DNA of 9,923 bases, from assembly GCA_037132135.1 (NCBI GenBank), contig JBAXPR010000121.1:1-9923 (forward strand), in the 5' to 3' direction. Position 1 is the stretch's first letter, and each line of letters starts with the position of its first letter. The notes under the pieces are model-generated. The model had not been told where the DNA came from and did not search any database. It saw only the letters and a program-made list of their open reading frames with translations. The DNA comes from BOG-933 sp037132135. Lineage in GTDB: Bacteria > Pseudomonadota > Alphaproteobacteria > Azospirillales > Azospirillaceae. Positions 1 through 6,418 of the stretch are shown here, in pieces. The translations under genes were made by a program, and so were the position numbers.

Positions 1-231
1 TTTGAACAAACTCTATCCCTAGTGGGTGTATGTGTCAACCGGATAGGCATGGTTTCACTGTGCCCATGGCGGTTGTCAATTGCGGCCAATGCTTATGCGT
101 GCGACCTGCGGTCGCCGTCACTGAGCCGCTTTTGCTGCGTCGCACAACAGAGACCTGAAGCCCCCCCGAAACACCCTAATGGCCGAGTGTGACAGTATGG
201 TTTCAGGATTGCGGCGATCCAGGGGTCTTGC

Positions 232-245
232 CGGTGGGTCCACCG
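232..245. repeat. Short palindrome CGGTGG-GT-CCACCG in the gatA leader
   Basis: Two perfect 6-base arms are separated by 2 bases. This could be a protein-binding site or one hairpin of the leader. In DNA this GC-rich, a 6-base palindrome can also occur by chance. No function is assigned. Confidence 0.3.
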
Positions 246-313
246 TTTGGTCCCGGCCGGCTGCGGGCGTTCAACGCCGTTGATGTCGGCGCCGCCTCGC
301 CCTATGACAGACG

Positions 314-349
314 CGGGACTCGCCGCTGTGCGACCCGGCCACCTTTTTT
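314..349 (+). terminator. Terminator-like hairpin and T6 run just before gatA
   Basis: CGGG (314-317) pairs with CCCG (334-337). TCGC (320-323) pairs with GCGA (330-333). This gives an 8-bp stem with a 2-base bulge and a 6-base loop. Six bases after the stem comes TTTTTT at 344-349, and the gatA start codon is 26 bases further on. The gap between stem and T run is longer than in textbook intrinsic terminators. It could end transcription from an unseen upstream gene, act as an attenuator in the gatA leader, or be chance. Confidence 0.3.
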
Positions 350-375
350 GAGATTACCTGCGGGGCGTTGCTGCC

Positions 376-1821
376 ATGTCCGATCTGACCGCTCTCTCCC
401 TGGCCGAGGCCCGCGACGGCCTTCGGAAGGGCGCCTTTTCGGCGCGCGAACTGACCGAGGGTTATCTCGGAGCCATGGCGGCGACCCGCGCGCTCAATGC
501 CTACATCACGGAGACTCCGGAGCGGGCGCTTGCCGATGCCGATGCCGCCGACGCCCGGCTCCGGGCCGGCAGCGCGCGACCGCTCGAGGGCCTGCCGATC
601 GCGGTCAAGGATCTCTATTGCACCAAGGGCGTCGCCACCACCGCCGCCAGCCACATTCTCGACGGTTTCACACCGCCCTACGAATCGACGGTATCGGGCA
701 AGGTCTGGGCCGCCGGCGCGGTGATGCTGGGCAAGACCAATCTCGACGAGTTCGGCATGGGCTCATCGACCATGACCAGCCATTTCGGCGCCACCATCAA
801 TCCGCTGAAGCGCCGGGACGACGACACGCCGCTGGTTCCCGGCGGTTCCTCGGGCGGCTCGGCGGCGGCGGTGGCGGCTCGGGCGGCGGCGGCCTCCCTC
901 GGCACCGACACCGGGGGCTCGATTCGCCAGCCGGCCAGCTTCTGCGGCATTGTCGGCATCAAGCCGACCTATGGCCGCTGTTCGCGCTGGGGCATCATCG
1001 CCTACGCCTCGTCGCTGGATCAGGCCGGGCCGATTACCCGCACCGTCCGCGATGCCGCGATCCTGCTCCGGGAGATGGCCGGCTTCGATGCCCGGGATTC
1101 GACCTCGGTCGACCGCCCCGTGCCCGACTACGAGGCCGCGCTCGGCCAAAGCGTCCGCGGCCTGCGCGTCGGCGTGCCCCGGGAATACCGCCTTGAGGGT
1201 CTGCGCGCCGACGTCGGCGCCGCCTGGGACGAAGGCGCCCGCCGCCTTCGCGCCGCCGGGGCCGAGGTGGTCGAGGTCTCGCTGCCACTCAGCCGCTACG
1301 CCCTGCCCTGCTATTACATCATCGCCATGGCCGAGGCCTCCTCCAACCTCGCGCGCTACGACGGCGTCCGGTTCGGCAAGCGGGTCACCAGCCCCGGCGA
1401 TAACCTGATCGAGATGTATGAGGCCACCCGCTCGGCCGGCTTTGGCACCGAAGTGCGGCGGCGGATTCTGCTCGGCACCTTCGTGCTCTCGGCCGGCTAT
1501 TACGACGCCTATTACAAGAAGGCTCAGCAGGTGCGGCGGATGATCGCCGGCGATTTCACCGCGGCGCTGACCGGGGTCGACGCCCTGCTCTACCCGACGT
1601 CGCCGGTGCCGGCCTTCGGCATCGGCGAGAAGATGGACGACCCGGTGGCGATGTATCTCGACGACATCTTCACCGTCACCGTCAACCTCGCCGGCCTGCC
1701 GGCAATCTCGGTGCCAGTGGGCCAGTCGGCCGAGGGCTTGCCGCTCGGACTGCAGGTGGTTGGCCGGCCGTTCGAGGAAGAAACCGTGCTCCGGCTCGGC
1801 GAGGCGCTCGGGACCGCCTGA
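376..1821 (+). CDS. gatA: Asp-tRNA(Asn)/Glu-tRNA(Gln) amidotransferase subunit A (GatA)
   Basis: GatA is the amidase subunit of GatCAB. It releases ammonia from glutamine, which GatB uses to convert misacylated Glu-tRNA(Gln) or Asp-tRNA(Asn) to the correct amidated form in the cytoplasm. The 481-residue protein carries the amidase-signature catalytic set: Lys78 in AVKDLYCTKG, cis-Ser158 in GGSSGGS and nucleophile Ser182 in GTDTGGSIRQP. The 24-residue spacing between the two serines equals that in known GatA. The signature continues into KPTYGRCSRWG and YASSLDQAGP, which separates GatA from generic amidases. Other GatA-like blocks are DSTSVDRPVPDYEAAL and AEASSNLARYDGVR. The start at 376 matches the usual GatA N-terminus, although the ribosome-binding site is weak. 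The C-terminus stops perhaps 10-15 residues earlier than many relatives. No gatC or gatB lies beside it. A stand-alone GatA-like amidase is the main alternative. Confidence 0.93.
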   Translation: MSDLTALSLAEARDGLRKGAFSARELTEGYLGAMAATRALNAYITETPERALADADAADARLRAGSARPLEGLPIAVKDLYCTKGVATTAASHILDGFTPPYESTVSGKVWAAGAVMLGKTNLDEFGMGSSTMTSHFGATINPLKRRDDDTPLVPGGSSGGSAAAVAARAAAASLGTDTGGSIRQPASFCGIVGIKPTYGRCSRWGIIAYASSLDQAGPITRTVRDAAILLREMAGFDARDSTSVDRPVPDYEAALGQSVRGLRVGVPREYRLEGLRADVGAAWDEGARRLRAAGAEVVEVSLPLSRYALPCYYIIAMAEASSNLARYDGVRFGKRVTSPGDNLIEMYEATRSAGFGTEVRRRILLGTFVLSAGYYDAYYKKAQQVRRMIAGDFTAALTGVDALLYPTSPVPAFGIGEKMDDPVAMYLDDIFTVTVNLAGLPAISVPVGQSAEGLPLGLQVVGRPFEEETVLRLGEALGTA

Positions 1822-1827
1822 GCACCC

Positions 1828-2133
1828 TCAGTCGACAAGACGGATCAGTTCACCGAAGTTGATCAGGTCCATCAGCTTGCGCACGATGCCGTGGGCGCCC
1901 CGAATCGTGACCTCGCTGTTGACGACGCTGGCGGCATCTTCAAAGATGACCAGCATGCCAAGACCGGCCGAATCGATGAACTCGAGGGCGGAAAGATCAA
2001 GGATGATCTTCCGGCTCGGGACATCCCCGGCCACAATCTTGATTTCGTTGAATTTAATATGATCGTCGTAGGTCAGTCGCCCCTCGAGCCTGATCTCGGT
2101 CGTCTCGACGGCCTTAACGATCTGAAAATTCAT
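1828..2133 (-). CDS. STAS-domain protein, anti-sigma factor antagonist type
   Basis: This 101-residue protein is a single STAS domain of the SpoIIAA/RsbV type. In that family an unphosphorylated STAS protein binds a kinase anti-sigma factor and frees the sigma factor; phosphorylation of a conserved serine switches it off. The hallmark DLSALEFIDSAGLGML is present, with Ser55 as the expected phosphorylation site at the start of helix 2. Earlier residues 1-45 fit the preceding beta strands. I chose the start at 2133 because it follows GGAGGAAGG with good spacing; an ATG nine codons upstream would extend the protein but has no such site. Its stop lies 6 bases from that of gatA on the opposite strand. 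No anti-sigma kinase, phosphatase or sigma factor lies in the window, so the partner is unknown. A role in another partner-switching or transport-linked system is possible. Confidence 0.85.
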   Translation of the reverse strand: MNFQIVKAVETTEIRLEGRLTYDDHIKFNEIKIVAGDVPSRKIILDLSALEFIDSAGLGMLVIFEDAASVVNSEVTIRGAHGIVRKLMDLINFGELIRLVD

Positions 2134-2259
2134 GCCTTCCTCCACCTGCCCTGCCAGCACCTGCCTTGCCGACCAGAAGGATCGGCTTGGTGCCTCGTAC
2201 GGAAAAGAAGAGGCGGGCTGTCCGCATCACCGCAGCCGGCAATGCGATCGTTCGTGAGC

Positions 2260-2288
2260 AATATACGGGGAACGGACGGAAGCGTCGA
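2260..2288 (-). promoter_or_regulatory. Candidate sigma-70-type promoter for the STAS gene
   Basis: On the minus strand, TCGACG (2283-2288, 4 of 6 matches to TTGACA) is followed after 17 bases by TATATT (2260-2265), a near-consensus -10 in otherwise GC-rich DNA. Transcription would begin near 2253. That leaves a leader of about 120 bases before the STAS start codon, including an imperfect hairpin (GCCGA at 2168-2172 with TCGGC at 2182-2186). This would let the STAS gene be transcribed independently of the Cys-rich gene upstream. Confidence 0.4.
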
Positions 2289-2316
2289 GTCCCCCCTTGG
2301 CGAGCGGGACCCCGGC

Positions 2317-2595
2317 TCAGGCTTCGTTCTGGGTCTGCCAGTCGCCGGGATCGATGGCGCCGCCGAGTTCCCGCTGCCAGTCGCCGCACCAGTCGGTTGA
2401 CAGCGTGATCGGAAAGGCGCCTTCGGGACAGCGGTCGGTGACCACCGGCGGATAGCGCCGGCATGAGCCCTTGGGGCCGCGCTCGCGCACGCCCTGACCG
2501 ATCCAGAACTTGCAGTAATAGCAGGTGTCCGAGCGTCTGATCGTCAAGGGGCGCGCCTTTCTCCGTCCGGGGGGTCTTGGGTTCTCTATCCCCAT
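2317..2595 (-). CDS. Small Cys-rich, probably metal-binding protein of unknown function
   Basis: I do not recognise a characterised family. The 92-codon frame encodes a basic N-terminus, then CYYCKFWIGQG, GSCRRYPP and STDWCGDWQ. Cys25, Cys28, Cys45 and Cys70 give a CxxC...C...C layout that suggests a small zinc-ribbon-like or iron-binding fold; Cys56 is an extra cysteine. Similar short proteins with CRRYPP and WCGEW-type motifs are, as I remember them, scattered through proteobacteria and phages without a known role. The ATG at 2595 has no clear ribosome-binding site. A TTG at 2547 (codon 17) is preceded by GGAGAAAGG and would give a 76-residue protein beginning just before the CxxC, which is also credible. 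It lies upstream of the STAS gene on the same strand with a 183-base gap that holds a promoter-like sequence, so it is probably a separate transcription unit. Confidence 0.75.
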   Translation of the reverse strand: MGIENPRPPGRRKARPLTIRRSDTCYYCKFWIGQGVRERGPKGSCRRYPPVVTDRCPEGAFPITLSTDWCGDWQRELGGAIDPGDWQTQNEA

Positions 2596-2666
2596 GGCGG
2601 CGCTGGCGCAAGTGCCGCGGATCGGTTAAACCCCAAGCCGCCTTCCCGCCAGCCGGACCCGCCGCC

Positions 2667-3275
2667 GTGACACCACACGATATCGATATTCTTGAGCGCC
2701 AAACCGTCTTTCGCGGCTACTTCCGCATCGATCGCTACCGGCTGCGCCACGCCACCTTCGCGGGCGGCTGGACCGGCGAAATGGTCCGCGAGGTCTTCGA
2801 GCGCGGCCACGCGGTTGCCGTCCTGCTCTATGATCCCGACCGCGACCGCGTGGTGCTGATCGAACAGTTCCGCATCGGTGCCCACGCCGCCGGACGGCAG
2901 GCTTGGCTGCTGGAGGTGGTGGCCGGAATCATCGGCGAGGGCGAAGCCCCCGAGGCGGTCGCCCACCGCGAAACCCTCGAAGAGACCGGTTGCGTCGCCA
3001 CCGACCTGATCCCGATCGCCGACTACCTGCCCAGCCCGGGCGGCAGCAGCGAGACCATCGGCCTCTATTGCGCCCGGACCGACGCCCGAACCGCCGGCGG
3101 CGTTCACGGCCTCGTCCACGAGCACGAGGACATCCGGACCGTGGTCATGACCACCGATGAGGCCATCGCCCGCCTCGACGCCGGCACCCTCGACAACTCG
3201 GCAATCATCATCGCCATCGCCTGGCTGGCCCGCAACCGCGAGCGGCTGCGCCGACTCTGGGCCACCGCGGGCTGA
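2667..3275 (+). CDS. nudF: ADP-ribose pyrophosphatase, Nudix family (NudF type)
   Basis: It probably hydrolyses ADP-ribose, and perhaps other nucleoside diphosphate sugars, to AMP and ribose 5-phosphate, a cytoplasmic clean-up activity. A perfect Nudix box (G-x5-E-x7-RE-x2-EE-x-G) spans about residues 87-109, reading GIIGEGEAPEAVAHRE and then TLEETG; its Glu residues bind the catalytic Mg2+. Before it, FERGHAVAVLLYDPDRD and VVLIEQFRIG match the NudF N-terminal domain. After it come LPSPGGSSE, the segment typical of ADP-ribose pyrophosphatases, and HGLVHEHEDIR. I chose the GTG at 2667 (202 residues, against 209 in E. coli NudF as I recall). The frame stays open back to a TTG at 2577, but that extension is not NudF-like and would overlap the divergent Cys-rich gene. 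The ribosome-binding site before the GTG is poor, so the start is uncertain. Confidence 0.88.
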   Translation: MTPHDIDILERQTVFRGYFRIDRYRLRHATFAGGWTGEMVREVFERGHAVAVLLYDPDRDRVVLIEQFRIGAHAAGRQAWLLEVVAGIIGEGEAPEAVAHRETLEETGCVATDLIPIADYLPSPGGSSETIGLYCARTDARTAGGVHGLVHEHEDIRTVVMTTDEAIARLDAGTLDNSAIIIAIAWLARNRERLRRLWATAG

Positions 3276-3301
3276 GACGCCTCGTCCCAGCCGCCCGTCT
3301 C
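3274..3301 (+). terminator. Weak hairpin after the Nudix gene
   Basis: GAGACG (3274-3279) overlaps the stop codon and pairs perfectly with CGTCTC (3296-3301) across a 16-base loop. A short TTTT follows at 3316-3319, but 14 bases after the stem. It is at best a weak intrinsic terminator. Confidence 0.2.
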
Positions 3302-3365
3302 CGCCGTCTTGACGCTTTTCCCGCCGGCGGTTCCGGTCTAAAGTGTCCGGCAATCGTCCCCCGCC

Positions 3366-3393
3366 TTGCGTTCAAGTGCGGAAACAATAATAA
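3366..3393 (+). promoter_or_regulatory. Possible promoter for the sulfurtransferase gene
   Basis: TTGCGT (3366-3371) and TAATAA (3388-3393) are 16 bases apart. They lie in a distinctly A/T-rich patch (about 3380-3407) inside an otherwise GC-rich 155-base gap. A second -10-like TATAAG at 3402-3407 has no matching -35. The location upstream of a gene with a strong ribosome-binding site supports transcription starting here, but the exact elements are uncertain. Confidence 0.3.
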
Positions 3394-3430
3394 AGATGAC
3401 ATATAAGGACCCTGAGGAGGATTCCACCCG

Positions 3431-4288
3431 ATGCCCTACTCTCGACCCGACGCGCTGGTCAGCACCGACTGGTTGGGTAACCACCTGACGGCACCCGACG
3501 TCAGAATCGTCGACGGCACCTATTTCACGCCGGAGAGCGGCCGCGACGCCAGGGCCGAGTATCAAGGCTGCCACATCCCCGGCGCGGTGTTCTTCGACAT
3601 CGACGATATCGCCGACTCCGGCAGCGATCTGCCGCACATGCTGCCGCCGCCCGAGAAGATTTCCTCGCGCATGCGCGGCCTCGGCCTCGGCGACGGCAAC
3701 CGCATCGTGATCTACGATGCCCACGGCCTGATGTCAGCGGCGCGGGTGTGGTGGATGCTGCGGGTGTTCGGCCACCGCGACGTTGCGGTGCTCGATGGCG
3801 GCCTGCCGAAATGGCTGGCGGAAAAGCGCCCGATCGAGGATCTGCCACCGGTCTCGCGCCAGCGCCATTTCACCGCCACCTACAACCATACCCTGGTCCG
3901 CGAAGTCGATCAGATGGTGGCCAACATCGCGTCGGGCCACGAACAGGTGGTCGATGCCCGGGGCGCGCCTCGCTTCCGCGGCGAGGCCCCCGACCCCTGG
4001 CCGGGCCGCCGCAGCGGTCACATTCCCGGCGCGCTCAATCTGCCCTATCCGGACCTGCTCGACCCCGAAACCAAGACGGTTTTGCCGGCCGAAGAGCTGC
4101 TGAAGCGGTTCGCTGCCGCCGGAATCAATCTCGCCCGCCCGGTCACCGCCAGTTGCGGCAGCGGCGTCACCGCCTGCATCATCGCGCTTGGCCTCTATCT
4201 CGTCGGCAAGGATGACGTCGCGGTCTATGACGGGTCCTGGGCCGAATGGGGCCTGCGCCCGGAGCTGCCGGTGGCGGTCGGCGCCTGA
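3431..4288 (+). CDS. sseA: 3-mercaptopyruvate sulfurtransferase (tandem rhodanese)
   Basis: It transfers sulfur from 3-mercaptopyruvate to a thiol acceptor or cyanide through a cysteine persulfide, in cysteine breakdown and sulfur trafficking. The 285-residue protein has two rhodanese domains. The N-terminal one (about 8-135) has lost the catalytic cysteine, with YDAHGLMSAARVWWML at the equivalent loop, as usual in this family. The C-terminal one (about 155-280) has the active-site loop CGSGVTAC with catalytic Cys242. The CGSG(V/T)T loop marks mercaptopyruvate sulfurtransferases, while thiosulfate rhodaneses usually have a CRxGx[R/T] loop. RFRGEAPDPWPGRRSGHIPGA (residues 181-201) contains the substrate-binding arginines and the SGHIPGA rhodanese motif. 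The start follows GAGGAGG (3414-3420) by 10 bases. Length and domain order are normal for SseA. It is followed on the same strand by an acetyltransferase gene after 50 bases. Confidence 0.92.
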   Translation: MPYSRPDALVSTDWLGNHLTAPDVRIVDGTYFTPESGRDARAEYQGCHIPGAVFFDIDDIADSGSDLPHMLPPPEKISSRMRGLGLGDGNRIVIYDAHGLMSAARVWWMLRVFGHRDVAVLDGGLPKWLAEKRPIEDLPPVSRQRHFTATYNHTLVREVDQMVANIASGHEQVVDARGAPRFRGEAPDPWPGRRSGHIPGALNLPYPDLLDPETKTVLPAEELLKRFAAAGINLARPVTASCGSGVTACIIALGLYLVGKDDVAVYDGSWAEWGLRPELPVAVGA

Positions 4289-4306
4289 GCGACCGGACTG
4301 ATCGCC

Positions 4307-4320
4307 GGCCCCCTGGGGCC
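4307..4320. repeat. GC-only palindrome between sseA and the acetyltransferase gene
   Basis: GGCCCC-CT-GGGGCC has perfect 6-base arms and would form a very stable hairpin in RNA. It starts 19 bases after the sseA stop and ends 18 bases before the next start codon. No T run follows, so it is not a classic intrinsic terminator. It may protect the sseA mRNA 3' end or lower translation of the gene after it. Confidence 0.4.
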
Positions 4321-4338
4321 AAGCCGCCACCACCCGGC

Positions 4339-4911
4339 ATGCTCCCGGTCGTGGTGACCTACCTTGAGATGCGCGCGGCTCCGGAACGGCCTCCGGAGCC
4401 GCCGCCTTTGGCTGACGCGGTGATCCGCCGGCTGATCCGGCCCGGGGTTACCGCCTATCGCTTTCTCTATCAGAGCGTCGGCGAGCCCTGGCTGTGGAAC
4501 GAGCGCCGCCGCCTCGGCGATGGCGCCTTGCGGGCGATCATCCATGATTCCCGGCTCGAGATCCTGGTGCTGACGATCGCCGGCTGGGTCGCCGGCTTCG
4601 CCGAACTCGATCGTCGCCCGGCCCCCGATATCCGGCTGGCCTATTTCGGCCTGATGCCAGGCCAGATCGGCCGCGGCCTCGGCTCCTGGTTCCTGTCCCA
4701 CACCGTTGCCCGCGCCTGGAAGAGCCGGCCGCACCGGTTGCTGGTCAACACCTGCAGCTTCGACCACCCGGCCGCGCTGCCGATGTACCAGCGCGCCGGC
4801 TTCACCCTGGTCGAGCATGTCCACCGCTGTTTCCACGACCCGCGCCTGACCGGAATTCTGCCGCGGGACGCCGCGCCCCATGTGCCGCTGGCCGAGCCTC
4901 CCAAGCCCTGA
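4339..4911 (+). CDS. GNAT-family N-acetyltransferase
   Basis: It is predicted to transfer an acetyl group from acetyl-CoA to an amine; the substrate cannot be told from sequence. The 190-residue protein has the GNAT core at about residues 75-160. Strand 4 and the acetyl-CoA-binding motif A are visible as YFGLMPGQIGRGLGSWFL (about 102-119), with a glycine-rich pyrophosphate loop lacking the usual first Arg/Gln. The later block NTCSFDHPAALPMYQRAGF (about 137-155) is the typical C-terminal segment, with its tyrosine and the RAGF turn. The N-terminal 45 residues are proline-rich and divergent. The start at 4339 avoids overlap with sseA, but no clear ribosome-binding site precedes it and a GC hairpin lies just upstream. 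An ATG at 4369 is the main alternative. It may be expressed by read-through from sseA. Confidence 0.82.
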   Translation: MLPVVVTYLEMRAAPERPPEPPPLADAVIRRLIRPGVTAYRFLYQSVGEPWLWNERRRLGDGALRAIIHDSRLEILVLTIAGWVAGFAELDRRPAPDIRLAYFGLMPGQIGRGLGSWFLSHTVARAWKSRPHRLLVNTCSFDHPAALPMYQRAGFTLVEHVHRCFHDPRLTGILPRDAAPHVPLAEPPKP

Positions 4912-4986
4912 CGACAAGGCCGCGGTTGACTTCGCGCCGGCGAGGGCGGAGAAGATTCGGCGGGCGATGCGGAAGGAACCGAGACC

Positions 4987-6318
4987 ATGACCGAGGGCGA
5001 CAAGCGGGATGCAGGCGACCGCCGGCACGGCAGGCGCGACCGTTGGACCAGCCGGCTGGCCGGCGCCGGGATGACCCTGCTGCTGCTGGCCGCCTGCGCC
5101 TCAAGCGGCGGCGCGGCTCCGCCCGGCGGCGCGCTGCCCGCGACTCCCGGCACCGAAGCCGAGTCGATCGCCGCCCGCAGCCTCAGCCTGCCCGAGTGGC
5201 TGGCCGAACTCCGGGCCGAAGCGGTGCGCCAGGGCATCCGCAGCCGCACCGTCGACACCGCTTTTGCCCACGTTCATATTCTCGACCGCGTGCTGGAACT
5301 CGATTCGAGCCAGCCCGAATTTTCCCGTCAGGTCTGGAACTACCTCGATAGCGCGGTGTCCGAAGACCGGGTCAGCCAGGGCAAGGCCAAGATCGCCGCC
5401 TCGCGACCCCTGCTGGCCCGGGTAGCGGCGGAATACGGTGTGCCCGCGGAAATCCTGGTCGCGTTCTGGGGCGTCGAGAGCGATTACGGCCACGATTTCG
5501 GCACCTGGTCGGTGATCGACGCCCTCGTCACCCTGGCCTACAAGAGCCGCCGACCGGCCTTCTTCCGGGGCGAACTTCTGGCGGCGCTGCGCATCCTCGA
5601 CAACGGCGACATTCCGCTCGAGCAGCTGTGCGGCTCCTGGGCGGGGGCGATGGGTCAGACCCAGTTCATCCCGACCATCTTCCTCAAGCATGCCGTCGAT
5701 TACGACGGCGACGGCCGGCGCGACATTTGGAGCAGCCTGCCCGACGTCTTCGCCTCGACCGCCCATTTCGTACGCATCGGCAATGGCTGGCGACCGGGAG
5801 AATCCTGGGGCGAAGAGGTGCGGGTGCCCGCCGACTTCCCCTGGGATCAGGCGGAATACACCATCCAAAAGCCGGTGTCGGAGTGGCTGGCCCTTGGCGT
5901 GCGCCCGGTCTCGGGGGCGCCGCTGGCCGAAACCGGCACCGCCGCCATCCTCGCCCCCGGTGGTCATACCGGGCCGGTGTTCCTGCTGCGCGAGAACTTC
6001 CGCGCCATCATGCGCTACAACCCCTCAACCAGCTATGCCCTGGCCGTCGCCCTGCTTGCCGACCGCATGGCCGGCGGCGGCCGGATCGTCGCCCCCTGGC
6101 CGCGCCAGGAAGAGGCGCTCAGCCGCTCCGAACGGCAGGAACTTCAGGAGCGCCTGACCGTGCTCGGACTGAATTCCGGCAAGGCCGATGCCCTGATCGG
6201 CCCGGCCACCCGCACCGCCATCCGAAGCTTCCAGAAAAGCCTGGGCGAGGTGCCCGACGGCTTCGCCACCAAGCGCCTGCTCGGCAAGCTGCGCGCCCGC
6301 ACCGGAGGTCACGCATGA
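4987..6318 (+). CDS. Lytic murein transglycosylase, MltB-type lipoprotein with C-terminal peptidoglycan-binding domain
   Basis: It cleaves the glycan strands of peptidoglycan non-hydrolytically, forming 1,6-anhydromuramic acid ends, at the periplasmic side of the outer membrane. The 443-residue protein begins with a basic N-terminus and a hydrophobic stretch ending in the lipobox LLAAC, so Cys37 is the likely lipidated residue. The SLT_2/MltB catalytic domain covers about residues 68-360. Its catalytic Glu164 lies in FWGVESDYG, followed by GSWAGAMGQTQFIPT and the DYDGDGRRD loop typical of MltB-type enzymes. A PG_binding_1 domain occupies about 375-437, with LGLNSGKADALIGPATRTAI. The start follows GGAAGGA (4971-4977) by 9 bases. 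The stop overlaps a micro-ORF in ATGA, and a secreted LprI-like gene follows. The architecture is that of a family common in Alphaproteobacteria with several paralogues per genome, so I give no gene symbol. Confidence 0.93.
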   Translation: MTEGDKRDAGDRRHGRRDRWTSRLAGAGMTLLLLAACASSGGAAPPGGALPATPGTEAESIAARSLSLPEWLAELRAEAVRQGIRSRTVDTAFAHVHILDRVLELDSSQPEFSRQVWNYLDSAVSEDRVSQGKAKIAASRPLLARVAAEYGVPAEILVAFWGVESDYGHDFGTWSVIDALVTLAYKSRRPAFFRGELLAALRILDNGDIPLEQLCGSWAGAMGQTQFIPTIFLKHAVDYDGDGRRDIWSSLPDVFASTAHFVRIGNGWRPGESWGEEVRVPADFPWDQAEYTIQKPVSEWLALGVRPVSGAPLAETGTAAILAPGGHTGPVFLLRENFRAIMRYNPSTSYALAVALLADRMAGGGRIVAPWPRQEEALSRSERQELQERLTVLGLNSGKADALIGPATRTAIRSFQKSLGEVPDGFATKRLLGKLRARTGGHA

Positions 6319-6392
6319 TCCGCCGCCATGGTTTCCTGACCCTGGACGCCGAAGGCGCCAAGGAACTCGACGAGTTCGCCAACGAGCGGTGA
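6315..6392 (+). CDS. Micro-ORF (25 residues) translationally coupled to the transglycosylase gene
   Basis: I do not recognise the product. The frame begins MIRRHGFLTL, continues DAEGAKELDEFANER and stops at TGA. Its ATG overlaps the transglycosylase stop in an ATGA. A GGAGG at 6304-6308 sits 6 bases before the ATG, ideal spacing for translation. The peptide has a basic N-terminus and an acidic, probably helical C-terminal half, with no membrane segment. The next gene starts 26 bases downstream. It may be a real small protein, a coupling element that keeps ribosomes on the message for the following gene, or a decayed remnant. Only the translation signals support it. Confidence 0.5.
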   Translation: MIRRHGFLTLDAEGAKELDEFANER

Positions 6393-6418
6393 GAGGAGCG
6401 CTGAAACGGAGAGGGAGG

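Larger units (their letters stand above)
1..375. other. Non-coding leader upstream of gatA
   Basis: No convincing gene is visible here on either strand. The reading frames that cross it show no recognisable protein and mostly run on into gatA in the wrong frame. I looked specifically for gatC, a gene of roughly 95 codons that often precedes gatA, and found no GatC-like sequence in any frame. The first 100 bases are less GC-rich than the rest of the window, as expected of a promoter or intergenic region. The stretch contains three small inverted repeats: GCGACC-tgc-GGTCGC at 101-115, CGGTGG-gt-CCACCG at 232-245, and a bulged hairpin before a T6 run at 314-349. I could not place a convincing -35/-10 pair. 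Confidence 0.6.

Noticed and set aside
101..115. Hairpin GCGACC-tgc-GGTCGC as a terminator or part of an RNA gene
   Set aside because: It is only 6 bp long with no T run directly after it, and no tRNA-like T-arm or other RNA signature surrounds it.
189..1196. Long plus-strand open frame (335 codons) overlapping gatA
   Set aside because: It is gatA read in another frame. The product is Arg/Gly/Pro-rich with no domain, and the portion upstream of gatA is not GatC or anything recognisable.
2577..2666. N-terminal extension of the Nudix protein starting at TTG 2577
   Set aside because: The added 30 residues are not similar to NudF and would overlap the divergent Cys-rich gene; the GTG at 2667 gives the family length.
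3309..3344. TTGACG (3309-3314) with TAAAGT (3339-3344) as a promoter for sseA
   Set aside because: The 24-base spacing is too long for a sigma-70-type promoter.
2586..3353. 255-codon minus-strand open frame over the Nudix gene
   Set aside because: Antisense shadow of a gene with a perfect Nudix box. High-GC genomes produce such frames routinely, and no domain or ribosome-binding site supports it.
5101..5967. 288-codon minus-strand open frame over the lytic transglycosylase
   Set aside because: Antisense of a clear MltB-type gene; low-complexity composition and no recognisable motif.
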